A stretch of DNA of 64,000 nt from Lasioglossum baleicum (GCF_051020765.1 NC_134942.1:2604001-2668000); one strand, 5' to 3'. Counted from the stretch's first letter, positions 23,821 through 35,890 are shown. Notes: generated by a model from the letters alone, not told the origin. Numbers and translations: made by a program.

Positions 23821-24528
23821 CGCCAGATGAATAGAAAGGGAAGATAGACTGGGGACACAAGATTCGACAGTGACCACAACTAACGAACTAACTATAAATT
23901 CATCAAGCCTCCAAACTCAATTTTTTATCAAGTAGACTGTACAAGAGGGGTCGTGTTCGATGCAACCCTTGTAATGGCAGTTTGCGATATCACAGTACAA
24001 TTCCTGTCGAAATTCGCCTGTGATTAATTTCACGGTTGGCGCCATAAACAAATTCTTGGTGTCCCGGGCTCGAGGAAAAGACAAAGCTGCTGCGACTTGT
24101 TAAACCGTCCCAAGACGCACAATGTCCTCCTGTTTCCCTTCGTAGAACCTGCTCCTCTCTAGCGAGCGACAATAGGCTTCAGTGCAATAGCCCAGACTTC
24201 CGTAGGTAAGAAGTAATGTAATAAATAACCTTGCCTTCCCTTCGCCATTTCCTCGACGGAACAAAAACCAGCCATATGGTGTTTAACTACGCGCGGACGT
24301 GAAACGATAACTATCGAAGGAAAGGGGAAGCCTCGCTTTCTTCCATCAAGGTAGTACACGGTGCTTGCTACGTACTCACCTCTCCGTGAATCAGCCGAGG
24401 AAATCACGGCAATTAGGCGCGCGACAATTTTCGCGTTCCACTACTCCTCACGCGGTGACACGGGTTTCTTGGTAACACAGTTCAATTTTTCAAGCGCAGT
24501 AGTGCCTCGATACTTGTGGATATCGTAC
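23821..24528. other. Unique sequence
   Basis: No gene or element recognised. Confidence 0.4.
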
Positions 24529-24560
24529 ACCGGGTGTAAAAAGTATTCGTACGCCCTTTA
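24529..24560 (+). repeat. Tc1-like terminus
   Basis: ACACCGGGTGTAAAAAGTATTCGTACGCCC resembles Tc1/mariner-type ends (pattern GGTGTAAAAAGTATTCGTAC; abbreviated here). No partner end found. Confidence 0.4.
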
Positions 24561-24689
24561 AAACAGAATAACATGCTTATAATTGTGCCAAACGACCTGA
24601 TAACACGAGACAAGATCGGATGTATCAATGAGACGTTACTAATTCTATGACGGAACCTTTTTATCGTTAATTATTTCTTCATAAAACTT

Positions 24690-24830
24690 TGACCAACGTA
24701 CGCGCGATATTTCTGTGGTTAAAACGAGCCGAAACACGGTACAGATCGTATTTACGCGTTTGATCCACGATACATGTATAGTGGAACCTCGCTTATCGGA
24801 ACCGACAATGTAGAAACTCTTCATTAGCGG
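24690..24830 (+). repeat. Pogo/Tigger-like repeat, copy A
   Basis: Contains TAGTGGAACCTCGCTTATCG and, about 70 bp upstream, TTCTGTGGTTAAAACGAG with AAACACGG. Copy B at 27602 has the same order and spacing. The CCTCG(A/C)TTATC(C/G)GAACC core resembles known pogo/Tigger ends; the upstream homology shows that a larger unit was shared. Confidence 0.6.
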
Positions 24831-26301
24831 AATACAAACAGTTTAATCTAAAATGATCCATGCGCAATAGAATTTATTGTACCTATTATTTTTGCCTACT
24901 GTACGTCAATGTTAGGTTTCAAACTCTACAATTTTGTTTTTCCAAGTTTTCATTGTTCTTCATTGTGCGTCTGCATTTTTCACTTCTCGCCCGTGTTGCG
25001 TTTATATTTCTTGTTTAACTTGCGCAGCGAAGATGCTGTCGTTGCAGTGTGGAAAATTTGATCCTCGTCCAATATGTGCGAAGAAGATGAGAATCCAGGG
25101 AAAGGAAAGGAAAGGTCTGGAGCAGTAGGTGGTCTCCGACGTCACAGTTACAAAACTAAATATTATTAGGGACAGCCACAAGTAGGCGGCCGAGTGCAGA
25201 CAGGTTTGAACTTGTTGCTCAGGATTTCCTAGGAAGTCGCGGCAAGTGTTCCCATTTCCAAAGGATCTATGGATCCCGTAGTCCCCCAAGCCTCAAGTGT
25301 CCTCGCAGTGGAAAGATATTTTTAAATGCCCGGGCCCTGGACGGGAAAAAGATTCTCTCCAGAGGGATGTTTAGGAGCCGATTCCGAAGGCTGGCTCCTC
25401 TCCCTTCCACTCTTTTTTTCCGACTCGTTTCTTCCTCCCTTTCGACAATCCGAAATTATAATCCCACCGATGCACCGGGTGTCCCAATTATCGCAACCGG
25501 CCGCAGGACCTCCATTATGTTTTAATAATACAGGACAATGTCAAATCAGACGAAATAATTGCCCCCGTAGAACGAATTGTGTTTTCTCAGGCCTCGAAGA
25601 CGTTTCCGTTTAAACGCCGGTGTTTAAAATACACAAACCAGAGTCCTGAATTATTATGGTTGTCATTTTATGTTTTTTCATTCATTTTATTATACATTTC
25701 GCGCAGAAAAATTTTTAATTCCGTACAACCATTTATTGTATGCTGTAATTTTGAATTTTTTATAATTTGTTAAAGACCACAGTGTAATTTGCAATCCCAA
25801 TTAATAATAATTCTCTTACACTCCGCGCAAAATGCATTTACACTGCCAGAACGATTGTTACTTTTTTTACTTGGCATATTTAATCTTGACAAGACGGACA
25901 ACGGGGTAGAACCATTTTTAGACGGTTTAATAAATGTATGTATTTGTTTTTACACTATGTTTTGACTGAAAATAAACAGGACACTGTGTATACGTGTTAT
26001 ACAGACGTAGATGTGGACACAGATTTTTTTCGATTTCGTGGAAACAGTCAGTTTATCTTGCTCCTTTTTTAGTTCGAGATTCGTGTTTCCTTCCCATGGG
26101 GATGATTTGGCGCCTTGGAAGCAATCAGGCGTGAGCATTTAATTTATATCCTGGGAATGGAGACGCAGAGCGAGTCTGTTATTTATGTTTGGGAACGCTT
26201 GAAGATTGTTTAAATGTTATCTCAAGAAATATCAGATTTGTAGATGTATACCAATTCTAAGGGATTACTTAATGGAGGGTGTGAAATACGATATTGTATG
26301 A
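24831..26301. other. Unique sequence, no gene recognised
   Basis: CpG patches near 25060-25400 and AT-rich DNA after 25620. CACCGGGTGTCCCAATTATC at about 25476 resembles an ACAGGGTGTCCC-type end. No convincing exon. Confidence 0.4.
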
Positions 26302-26319
26302 AGAGAGAGAGAGAGAGAG
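26302..26319. repeat. (GA)n microsatellite, short
   Basis: Nine GA units. Confidence 0.9.
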
Positions 26320-26704
26320 TTGAATGTAAATATAAATATGTTCCATATGATTTCATTGAATCATTACGTTTTTAAAGTACATTTCGAAGGTCCACTTGAG
26401 GGTCGAAAATGACAATGACATTAATTAATTGCAATTTTGGAAGGTTTTACAATGGCTCATTAATTGAATATTGGGATAAAGATTCGCGTATGGGAGCGGC
26501 GCATCCTGCCCAATCATCCTGATCATTATATGCAGATTGTAGGCGAACATAAAAATTCATGTGGCTCTCGTAACATTACTTCTTGACATGAATTGCACCA
26601 AACTCGAACCAAAAGAATTATTGCAGATCAGCGACAAAGTACAAAATTAATTTCCTTAAATAAAGTAACAAAGTGTTCATGACTTTAAATTAAAACAAAA
26701 AAAG
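26320..26704. other. AT-rich unique sequence
   Basis: No gene or element recognised. Confidence 0.4.
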
Positions 26705-26880
26705 AAAACGGAGACAATCCAGAAATTACAAGGGTTTGGTTATTTGAAAATATTGAAAAACCGTCCATCGAACTATCCTAAAATTGGCCAAACCAATAGA
26801 AGCATTTTAAATATAAAAACGGAGATAATCTAGAAATAGCAAGTTTGGTTTCTTGAAATGATTGACAAAGTGTCCGCCAG
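26705..26880. repeat. Direct duplication, period 111 bp
   Basis: AAAACGGAGACAATCCAGAA at 26705 recurs as AAAACGGAGATAATCTAGAA at 26816, followed in both by a TTTGGTTNNTTGAAA and CCGTCC/GTGTCC segment. Similarity covers about 60 bp of each unit. Confidence 0.8.
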
Positions 26881-27600
26881 CTTCCTGTCGCAAGAATGGC
26901 CAGTTAACAATATGCCATTTACGAGAAAGGGAAAGAAGATGGCGGGGCAGAAACTTCGGGACCATCGCAGGGGATGGGTTTCCCACGTCTATGGGGGGTT
27001 ATGCCGGCTTCCCGTAAGACTTCGGCTGGCAAAAAGATAGCGGGTTCCATCAGGTAATGAGAACACTCCTCTGCGAATGGATCAGCGAGTGGCCACCATG
27101 ACCTACATACACAAACAGCAATAGAAAAATCAGTGTCAGTGGGGAGAGTAGATAGGAATTCCTTGGTGAACCGTGGGAGAGTCCTTTGGGGCGATCAGCC
27201 ATTGAACTCTCTCCCTCTCGTCCTCTCTCTCTCACTCTCCTTCCGGTCTTTTATGCGTTCGAGACCGCGGATTTTGTGACCGTGTCACAAAAACCTCTCT
27301 TCGCAGGGGAAGATTCGCTCGGTCTCTCCTACCTTTTATCAGACTTCTCGAAACAGAGACGCATCCGTGTGAATCTGCCCAACTGGGGACCGCGGAAGCG
27401 CCATTTTGAACGGGACCGAATCTCGAGCACGTCTACTTCGATGTGAATCTCCCAGGCTAATGATTAACGGGTCAACGATTCGTCTGAAGAATGCGTTCCA
27501 CAACTCTTAGTTGGTAGGACTTCCACTATTCCAATACGATATTGTTCCGGTCAAAAAAAATTGCATCCAACACTAACCAATCAAAGTATATCCGTGACAT
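26881..27600. other. Unique sequence
   Basis: A pyrimidine-rich patch at about 27210-27245. No gene recognised. Confidence 0.4.
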
Positions 27601-27725
27601 TTTTCTGATTAAAATGAACCCAAACACGGGCACAATTTGAATCATGATTATTCGTTTAATTCCTGATTTAGTAGAACCTCGATTATCCGAACCGACGCGA
27701 CGCTGTGTCTCGAGTCTTTTAGCCG
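27601..27725 (+). repeat. Pogo/Tigger-like repeat, copy B
   Basis: TAGTAGAACCTCGATTATCC, preceded 69-70 bp upstream by TTCTGATTAAAATGAACC and AAACACGG, and followed by a TTTTAGCCGAACAC echo. The layout is the same as copy A at 24690-24830. Pogo-like ends are inferred from the sequence pattern. Confidence 0.65.
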
Positions 27726-27879
27726 AACACGCTGCACATCGTGGTTGAAATTGTCAAGAAAGGAAATGAATGTCATATACCATGAAATTAATAGAATCAA
27801 TTTTGATCTTGCATAGAAATTTGTTTAACAGTCTCCACAGCGGGAAAATAGAAAAATCTACAAACTAATGAGTCGGTGT

Positions 27880-28043
27880 CTTCCTTTCGTATGCACCAGA
27901 AAATATAACTTTCACTTTATATTCGCCGATTATCGCGTAATGGGTAATGGGCCGCTTCAGTTTATTTAACAATTTCCAATTTCCAATTTACAATTTAGAA
28001 CGGCCGCGCGCGGCGTCTGATTGCCGAGCCGTTAAGGGGTTAA
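27880..28043 (-). repeat. Probable end of a TTAA-type repeat
   Basis: In reverse complement the segment starts at TTAA (28040-28043) with CCCCTTAACGGC, followed by GCGCGCGGCCGTTCTAAATT and short TTTCCAATTTCCAAT-type direct repeats. Called by resemblance to other TTAA termini here; no partner TTAA is established. Confidence 0.35.
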
Positions 28044-28445
28044 CCAAACAATGTCTTCCCGTGCATTCTTGCCGGTAATTTATGGCGGAATATTAGGGTA
28101 CCGCGGGGCCATCCGAAACTTCTGCTCACGGTCAATGCACTGTCGCGCGTGGGCGTGCTTCCATTAGGAACACTGTGTCGCATTCCTTCCCGTTTCTTTT
28201 TTTGGAAATGCATTCAATGCTTTCTTCGGATTCGTTTTTCACCGGGGGCCCCGTTTCATAATCACGTGCGTCATATACGGTTCGCTTGTCTCGCCTCGCG
28301 CACGTGACTGCTGGGAACTCTCGCCGGCAAAACAATTCCATTCGGATATGGATGATTAGCATCGTGTCGTTCTACTATAATTGTTTTACCACATTCTTCA
28401 CTCTATTTCTATTTTATTACTCGAGATTACAAGATGACAGCCATT
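28044..28445. other. Unique sequence
   Basis: No gene or element recognised. Confidence 0.4.
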
Positions 28446-28766
28446 TTAAGCGAGTAGACTCCTTTCTCCAGGATTGCAAGGGTGCGGGATTCGCGTTCTC
28501 ATTTCTCGGTAATACAAAAATTAGGTTTTTCAATAGTCGAAAACGCTCGATAAAAGATCGATCTAGGGCGCTATCGCTATTTTCATGGCTACATGCTGCC
28601 AAATAATACGAAAACGAAAAAATAGGACTTTTAAGGGCGATTGCGCCCTCGATCGATCTTTTATTTAGAGTTTTTGACTATTGAAAAGCCCCATTTTTGT
28701 AGTATCGAAAAATGAGAACGCGAATCCCGCACCATTGCAGTTCTGAAAACCAGTCTACCGCCTTAA
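28446..28766. mobile_element. Complete TTAA-flanked foldback MITE
   Basis: TTAA at 28446-28449 and 28763-28766. Left end GCGAGTAGACTCC; right end in reverse complement GGCGGTAGACTGG. The arms pair through TGCGGGATTCGCGTTCTCAT and AAAAGATCGATC. It shares interior words with 23602-23820. 313 bp, no transposase. Confidence 0.88.
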
Positions 28767-31507
28767 CTTGTTTTGTATTGAGGTTTCTCATACATATTTT
28801 CTATTACGTGGCTTATACAATATAATTTTTTGAAGTCGAGATACTTAAAACTGTAGGGATTGCAGTATCTCGAAGAAGATCATATCAAAAGTGTATTATT
28901 GACCGATATGATCCCAGCTGTATTTTGTATTTCGAACTGAATATCGACTCTTACAATTCGACAAAAATATAAAAAAATTCCGAAACACCGGAGACAAATC
29001 TTCTCAGCTAAAAAGCAATATATTGAAGCCTTTACAAATGGCAAGAACTGTTGAATGATCGGTCAAAAGTAGAAATATACCTGTGTGTCGCAGTAATAAA
29101 CGTTGCGAGAATAAACGACGGAGTATTTTCGTTCGGACCGGGATCAGTTCTCAGCAAAGTCGAATAGGCAGCTAATTAGAGTCGCGACTCGTCACCGGAG
29201 AATTTGGAATGAAGCAAAAAGGACGTTTTAATACCAGAACAGCCGAGTCCACGAGCCCCTCGTAAAACGGAAACCGTACTCCATAAAATAAATAACGCAA
29301 CGCGCGGCGCGTCGCCGCGCGCCGGCCCGAAACACACGTGAAGAACAATTTGATAGGAGGCTCCTGGCCGCAAAAACGTGGAAATGTTTCTCTTTTATGC
29401 ATCTGGAAACGCAGATGTTTTATTGCCCGCCGAAAAATGTTGTTCAAGTACCACCGGGCGCGCGGCAGTCCGAGCATGAGCATAACTCTCTGCGGCGTAA
29501 AATAAGGGAAATTCTACGAATCGGTTTATTTTTATAACATTTCGAACCGAGGACTGAAACGCCTCGGATAGCACCGCCATAAAGTGTACCGTCTGCAGGA
29601 TTGTTTGAAGATGTGGAACACTTGCAAAGATGCGCGCGGAGAGTTTCTCAAGCTGTAAATAATGGTGAACAACCACCGGCGAGATGAAAAAAAGGGCATA
29701 AACCGCTCTGATGTAATCGCTCGAGCGTGTCTAATAGGCTTCCGGCTATCTCGATTGGATTTCTAATCGCGAAAACTGAGAGCATTTTGCAGCCGCGGGT
29801 TCGAGAAAACTTTATGCCGGAACAATTATGATTGTGGACACAATTATTATATTTTCCAAACACAATTGTATTCTATAAAACTGGCATCCTCTCTTATTTT
29901 CAGAGAAGACAAGCTGGTCCGACTGCTAGAAGGCTAATACATGTAATGTGTCCTATCACGTTCGAAGAGAAAGGTGCCCAGGGCAAACCAGAAGAAGGAC
30001 AGAAGGCAGATTGACGGGGTAAGTCAAATGTGTATTTTGAAGTTTCCGTATCTGCCATCGAGAGAAGCTTATGGCTTCGGCACGTCGCACGGTGGGGTTG
30101 GCCCGAAAAGTCGGAAAAAACTATTTTGGCAAATCTGGACTAATTCTTTTTGCACTATGATCACAAACCTTTATCGAATGTAATGGTGGCAGAAAGGGAG
30201 CACCGGATAGTACTCAACACGGGTAAACTTTACTTTACCGGACTCAAAATTAGTACCTTTCTCCTACGAATTATGATGTATTTGGTATGTAATTCAGTAG
30301 ATATCCTCTAGGATCAATAATTGAGGAGCTATGGTCGCTTAAAGTTCGATCGACTTTAAAAATCGACTTTTTTCCCGACTTTTTGGGCGAAATTCTCCAC
30401 TGTGCGTCGATCGAGATACGAAATTCCCACAAGATACCGAGAATCTCGTTGAATAAGCCCCCATGAAAGTGGCACGAAATAGAAGAAGGTCTCCGCTCGC
30501 GGGCTTCCCGGGATCGGTGCATTCGTGTGCAATGCCCGGTCACACACCGCTGTAATTGCGCATAAAGGCGGACAGATGCGTATCGTGCGTGCCCCCATAT
30601 TTTAAACGGCATCACGATATACACCGGGAGGACAACACTGTGGGCCCACGGTGAGAATATGTCTTTGACTCTCTCTCGGTGGTAACCGATGCCCGAAGAT
30701 ACCATGGGAAATCCGAACGATCGATAATCCTGTAACACACGGGCTTGGATCGGGTCCCCGCCCCGGGATGTTGAACAACTTGTTGCTGTTGCGTCGTTGG
30801 TAATTGGAACAGTTCGGCCACGCTGTCTTCCACTCCGCTTGCCATTATTTATCCGGAGATATTGCCCCGGCCGGAATGGTAATAAACCTATCGATAATTC
30901 TATCACTGGTCAAACGATTTCGCATTTTTTATTCTGGAATTATTGGAATGGTTGTTGCACGTGAAATGAATTATTAGCTTGTCGCATAAAGAAACTTGAT
31001 GCAGGATTGTTCTCGAGCATTTTACTAGGGTTTGATTGGAAGGTGTACAGCCAAAATTTTACTAAATAACGTGTCGTTTCAAAAGGAAAGGCTTCAATCA
31101 TTAAATTACAGTGAATTTGTAGAATTTTATAGGAAAAATAGTTCTTTGGTTTCCCACCTGCTACAAAGACATTTGTCTTAGAGGAGAATAATAATGATGT
31201 GCGAAAGTGGAATGTTGAAGCTCCAAAATGAGTCGAAGTTTATTTCTATAGAATCGTTTTTTACGGAATTATAGCTGGTTGGATATCGTCAATTTCTCGA
31301 GAATCAGAGAATGTTCCTATGTACCTATACAATTAAGATTTTATTACTTGTTTCGCACGATCTTTTGGGGAGCATATCTACCGTGTAAAAAGGTGTTGGG
31401 TGTATCGCTAATCGATAGTCACACCTCCACTCGAGGACTCTAAACCATTTCTCTCTCCGGAGGGCGAGAGCGTGAAGGGAAGAGGTGGGAGGGTGTTGGG
31501 GTTGTGG
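28767..31507. other. Unique sequence, no gene recognised
   Basis: Contains a CG-rich patch near 29290-29335 and ordinary mixed DNA. The 211-codon minus-strand frame at 30271-30906 shows no recognisable domain and has shadows in other frames. Confidence 0.4.
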
Positions 31508-31588
31508 CGAAGGGGAGGGAGAGAGAAAGAGAAAGAAGATTTGGGGAAGAGATGAGAGGAGAGGAGAGGAGAGGAGAGAAGAGAGGAC
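31508..31588. repeat. Polypurine tract with GAGAG pentamers
   Basis: Nearly pure purine on the plus strand, with a GAGAG/GAGGA minisatellite-like stretch at 31552-31585. Confidence 0.9.
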
Positions 31589-32573
31589 GAGCACTCTCGG
31601 GCTCCGCGTTCTCCAGGGCGTTTGATAAGTGCCGACCGTAACAGCTCCTCACGTACGATCTAAGTCGGGTCAAACCGGACTGACAACCGTTCTGCCTGTG
31701 AACGGAAGACGCCCTGGCATAGCCAATGAATTCGTCTGCGACCGAATGGTAATGTTACTGCGTGCGGTCCTTATGCCGATGACGAGGCTCCGGCACAAGC
31801 TGGAGCTGTATACATACGCCGTACACCCATTGTACCCAGCGGTCCCGTGTACGCCTATATGTGACCGTTTGCAATTTATTGTCTGGCCTCCAATTTGCCA
31901 AGTGAGTGGCCGTGGGCGCTACCGCCGCTTCCGACGGATATTCGGCGTCGAAAATTGCCAATTGTCTCAATGGAACTCGATTCGTATTGTGCACCAACAT
32001 AGACACGCGCTCGTCCCGAATCCCCGCCCGCGCACGCCTCTCTGTGTGCGCGCCGAAGTCCTTCGAAGGGCGACACATTCGTCCGAGTACCGGCTACTTC
32101 TTTCACGATAAACAATCCGTCCTTACCTACTGGTCAGCCTCCACCTTCATCTGGTCATCGATCAGCCGTACGATCGTGTCCTTTTGCAATTACAGCTTTG
32201 AAAGGCCGTAAGAAAATCGTCTCTATCCTCTCTTCTTCTTTTGAAGTTGTCCGCTCGACACCATTCGGCTTAGTGCCAAAATGAGGGGGTATGTCGTATT
32301 CTATCCTTCCCCAACGAGAGACATCCCTGCACGGCAGAACACTTTATGGTCTGCCGGAGAATTTTATGGGATCCATAAACTCTCCCCGCTCACTCGAGAA
32401 CAATGTCAGCCGAATAGATACCCTGATCCGCAATATGCCGAAAGCGGGACCGCCTTATATCGATGGAAAACTGTGCTTTCTCAATCTTTAGCAAGCAGTG
32501 TTGCTTCATCACTCCGTGTCTCGATTAGGGCTCTTACTATCCGGATATTCGAGAGTACTCGGATTATATTATT
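31589..32573. other. CpG-rich to mixed unique sequence
   Basis: Two overlapping frames (plus 31629-32111, minus 31755-32078) are CpG-driven, with no domain recognised. Confidence 0.4.
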
Positions 32574-32612
32574 TAGACCGCAGATTCTATGGATAGAATG
32601 AGTAGGTATGAT
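32574..32612 (+). repeat. Degenerate GACTGCGG-family end
   Basis: TAGACCGCAGATTCTATGGA followed by AGAATGAGTAGGTATGA keeps both the terminus and the internal ATGAGTAGGT word of the family. Confidence 0.5.
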
Positions 32613-33393
32613 ACTAAGTGGTTGGGAAAGAGTGGGGATAAGTCGTGGACATTTAACCGAGTCAATTTCAGTGAAATTTAACCGGTGGACCCATGATAAG
32701 TATAGTACAACCTCTATGATCCAAGATCCATCACAATCATCGAGGCACGTTCAATGTTTGACAAAGAAATATTTCCAAAGTTAATCAATATTCGATGGTC
32801 TGTAAATCGCATCATTAGGAAATTGAGAAAGGATTTCAATGAAAAGTCAAGCTCTAGTTCAATGAACATTCAGTCCGCTACAGCTGACCTCTCGTAAGAA
32901 TACATCCAATATCCAGCAAGATACTAGCAGTCCCCCCCACTCCAACCGCTTCATACATCCACCACGTGGTCATCCGAAGTGGGGACAGCAACTATAGCGA
33001 CAGTTGGTACAACAGGAACCTGTAGCAACTTGTAGCGAGCGGAGTAAACCGGGCAGCAGAAATGATTGAGGAAAAAAGGAGTGAGGGGGGTATCCGAGTG
33101 GCAGCATTCCACCGCTGAAATCGCGTTTCGTTCCCACAGGAATCACGGCGCAGGATCTCTCGCACCCGAATCGTCCGTGGTACACGCGTAATGATACTTC
33201 CTCCGCAAATAAGAAGACCATCATCGTTCCCTGTAACTCAGCTCGAACGGCCGCGGCCGTCCGGCATCCGAACTCGAAATTAGCTAGTCATCGGTCAGAT
33301 TAATGAAGAGGCCTGTCCGGTCCGATGGGAATATTTCACCTAGCGCGTTGCTCGCCGCAACGATGACACTGTTTCTCGTCGGGAGACCTTCGC
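32613..33393. other. Unique sequence
   Basis: A weak pogo-like start (TATAGTACAACCTCTATGAT) is at 32700. Otherwise nothing recognised. Confidence 0.4.
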
Positions 33394-33447
33394 GAAGGAG
33401 AAAAGGAAACAGAAAGAATGAAGGAGGAAGAAAGAGAGAGAGAGAGA
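33394..33447. repeat. Polypurine tract
   Basis: A purine run ending in (GA)n. It is complementary in composition to the pyrimidine tract at 33600-33641. Confidence 0.85.
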
Positions 33448-33599
33448 TTGTGCTCTTTTTGGCGTTCCACGAAAGTCGTGTATCATTCAAAGAAACCCGA
33501 GAGCCTCCGAGTCGCGGAGGCGAGCCCCGCGTCCCGAGGATTAAGCTTGTACTTTGTTGCTGCAAACAGAATATAATTCCTCGGCCCGATACGCAGGGA

Positions 33600-33641
33600 A
33601 TCTTCTCTCTCTTCTCCTTCTCTTTCTCTCCTTCTTTCTCC
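33600..33641. repeat. Polypyrimidine tract
   Basis: A CT-rich run on the plus strand, 150 bp from a polypurine run of similar composition. Confidence 0.85.
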
Positions 33642-34350
33642 GGTTGTCCGTAGCCCCGCTCGTTAATCTGCTGATGCTTAATTTAAAGACTCCTCGCGCG
33701 TCCGTTCCGAGGTGTGCTTAAATCAGACGCTGCAACTAAGGGATGGGACAGAGAACGGGGTGACATTTCAGCAATTTTAGACATTTTAGAAGAGGCGATA
33801 TTCAAAATACACGGTGTTCCATTTAATCCTTGTGCAGCCAACCGTGTACCCATTTACATACTGTGTTTCTTTCAACAATTTGTTCTGCGTTGGAAGTATA
33901 TGTATATCTTTTAACCAGTTGCCTTAATTAACGGGTATGGACACAGTGACGGGCCTAAAAGCAGCAATAAATTGAAAGTAATTTAATATAAAATTGAATC
34001 GAAGCTCTGTTTACCCTCCATAGCTTGGAGGGTAATTGTAAAATTCAGCTGTTTGGAATCTGCAGCGACGTCGCGCGAAGCAATTTCTCCATAATATCGA
34101 GAACAGTCTCGTTATGTATTTCGCCGACTCGTTTCACTGGCGTCACGCGGCGTTTCGGTTTCGGGACGATAATTCGAAATAAAACGAATCCGTGGCCGGG
34201 CCTGATAACCGCAAAAAGAGGCGAACGCGGGCACACACGAAAAGAACCAAGCCACTTGTCGGCTAGTACCGAGGAACGAGGGAAAAACAAACGAGACGAG
34301 TCCATGGGCATGGGCCGCTAACGGGTGAAAAGGCTTCCATTCTGGTGGAC
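33642..34350. other. Unique sequence
   Basis: CpG-rich after 34060. No gene recognised. Confidence 0.4.
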
Positions 34351-34414
34351 GAGCAGAGAGACAGAGAGAAGAGAAGGAAGATAGAGAGAGAGATAGAGAA
34401 AGAGAGAGAAGAGA
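34351..34414. repeat. Polypurine (GAGA) tract
   Basis: GAGAGA and AGAAGA words on the plus strand. The Ser/Leu-rich minus-strand frame across it reflects the repeat. Confidence 0.9.
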
Positions 34415-34587
34415 TTTCGCAGGAGCGAAGGATCGAGAGAGGATCTGGCGCGCCGCAATTTCGCATGCGATCATTATCCCTTCGCTGGTTTTCAGGCCTA
34501 TTCGGAATGCCATTGACAGTTCCCGGCCGGGTTTCTCGCCGGCGAGCATTATCGTCAGATTAACCGTTTCATAAGCAGGGTGGCCGA

Positions 34588-34626
34588 GCAAAAGAGAGAA
34601 AGAGAGACAGAGAGGGAGAGGGAGAG
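34588..34626. repeat. Polypurine (GAGA) tract
   Basis: Second GA-rich run, 170 bp after the previous one. Confidence 0.88.
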
Positions 34627-34952
34627 CCCGGTCCAAGACAATCCGCACACCAACATCGCTGGTTCTTCTTGTTCTGCCGGCTTCGCCTCTCTCGGACCAA
34701 CAGTGCCGAGTACAAAGACCCACCAGACGGGAATACTCGTTTCTTTCTGTTGCCTTTCATCCTCCTCGGCACTTCCTTCCCACCGTCTGCTACCTCGTCC
34801 CCCGCTACCGGCCCCTTCGATCCTCCAGTGGCCAGTATCATCTTGATAGACCGTGCTTTAAATTAACCGTTTCTCGCGATAATATTCGCCGTTTCGGACC
34901 AGAGACGCGAGCACCGTTTCACAGATATCGAACCGCGCCAAACTCCTCTCTA
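34627..34952. other. Unique sequence, CpG-containing
   Basis: No gene recognised. Confidence 0.4.
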
Positions 34953-35203
34953 CCAACCTCTTCCGATAGCACAACCAGTTACACTCCCGTTAAACATCAG
35001 ATTCTCTGAATCCTCAAACTGATGATGCCACTCTTGACTGTTGTTGCATTGTACATATTTATCAGGGACCGAAAATAATAACTCGAAAGTTTTCATTTCG
35101 CACGGGAGACTCAAACTTTTCTCACCAACGTCTTCCGACAGCAACCAGTTATACTCACGCTTTACACCAGGTTTGATCGTCTCTGAATTCTCATCAAACT
35201 GAT
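34953..35203. repeat. Direct duplication, period 172 bp
   Basis: CCAACCTCTTCCGATAGCAC at 34953 recurs as CCAACGTCTTCCGACAGCAA at 35125. Each is followed by ACCAGTTA(C/T)ACTC, a TTAMACATCAG/TTTACACCAG segment, TCTCTGAAT and CTCAAACTGAT or CATCAAACTGAT. A minus-strand frame of 95 codons spans both units, so two related peptide blocks are readable (QFDENSET and QFEDSENL), but no family is recognised. Confidence 0.8.
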
Positions 35204-35319
35204 CAAAAATAATTACAACATTTTTAACAATTGACAAGTTCTTTCAATTGAATCTGATCTGTAACTAAACAAATTTAAATGACACTAGTAGCTTTCCGGT
35301 CTTCATAAGAAGTGAAGAA

Positions 35320-35366
35320 TTTTCTAAAGTTAATATTTTCTAAAGTTAATATTTTCTATTGTAATA
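35320..35366. repeat. 16-bp tandem repeat, about 3 units
   Basis: TTTTCTAAAGTTAATA at 35320 and 35336, with a decayed third unit from 35352. Confidence 0.9.
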
Positions 35367-35890
35367 TTCTGATATTGCCCGAGGTCAATAAATTTTGATT
35401 TAAACGAAGAATCGAAGAGAAGCAACGTTTTATGGTTATACGTTTCGCCTTTAGATAAGAAAAAATGATGTAAGAATGTTGTCACGTTAATGGTTGCAGC
35501 GACGAAAGGCTTGGAATAGCCCGTTCGTGGTTGAACCAAGCTGAGCAACGTCTCCTTTTTTTGAGCGACATAAAAATCGGCGGACGTGATTCATAAAATT
35601 CCAACTGTTTTCATTCTTAACTTTATGCTCTCTCGCTTTCGGTAGGTCAGGCGCCATGTGACAAGAAGCTGGCATCAATGGAGCCCCATGAACTTGCGGT
35701 TTATCGGCGTGTTTCGTGAATCCTTGACTCCCGGCCCGCGGGTTTCTTCTTTTCTTTCCTTTTTATGTAAATATACAGGGATTTTGTCAGCCGGTTCTCA
35801 CGCTCCGACAAATGTCGTAGGCATCGTGGAATGAATTTCTGCGGATGCTCGGCTACCCAGCTATTTTGACTATGGTTTCACTCTTTTTAC
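35367..35890. other. Unique sequence
   Basis: No gene or element recognised. Confidence 0.4.

Noticed and set aside
27250..27280. TTTTATGCG and GACCGCGGATTTTGTG as another GACTGCGG-family end
   Set aside because: Only part of the terminus matches and the orientation is inconsistent.
30271..30906. 211-codon minus-strand open frame
   Set aside because: No domain, no supporting exon neighbours, and other frames are open over the same bases.
34112..34723. 203-codon minus-strand open frame
   Set aside because: Driven by GAGA/CTCT tracts that encode Ser-Leu runs.
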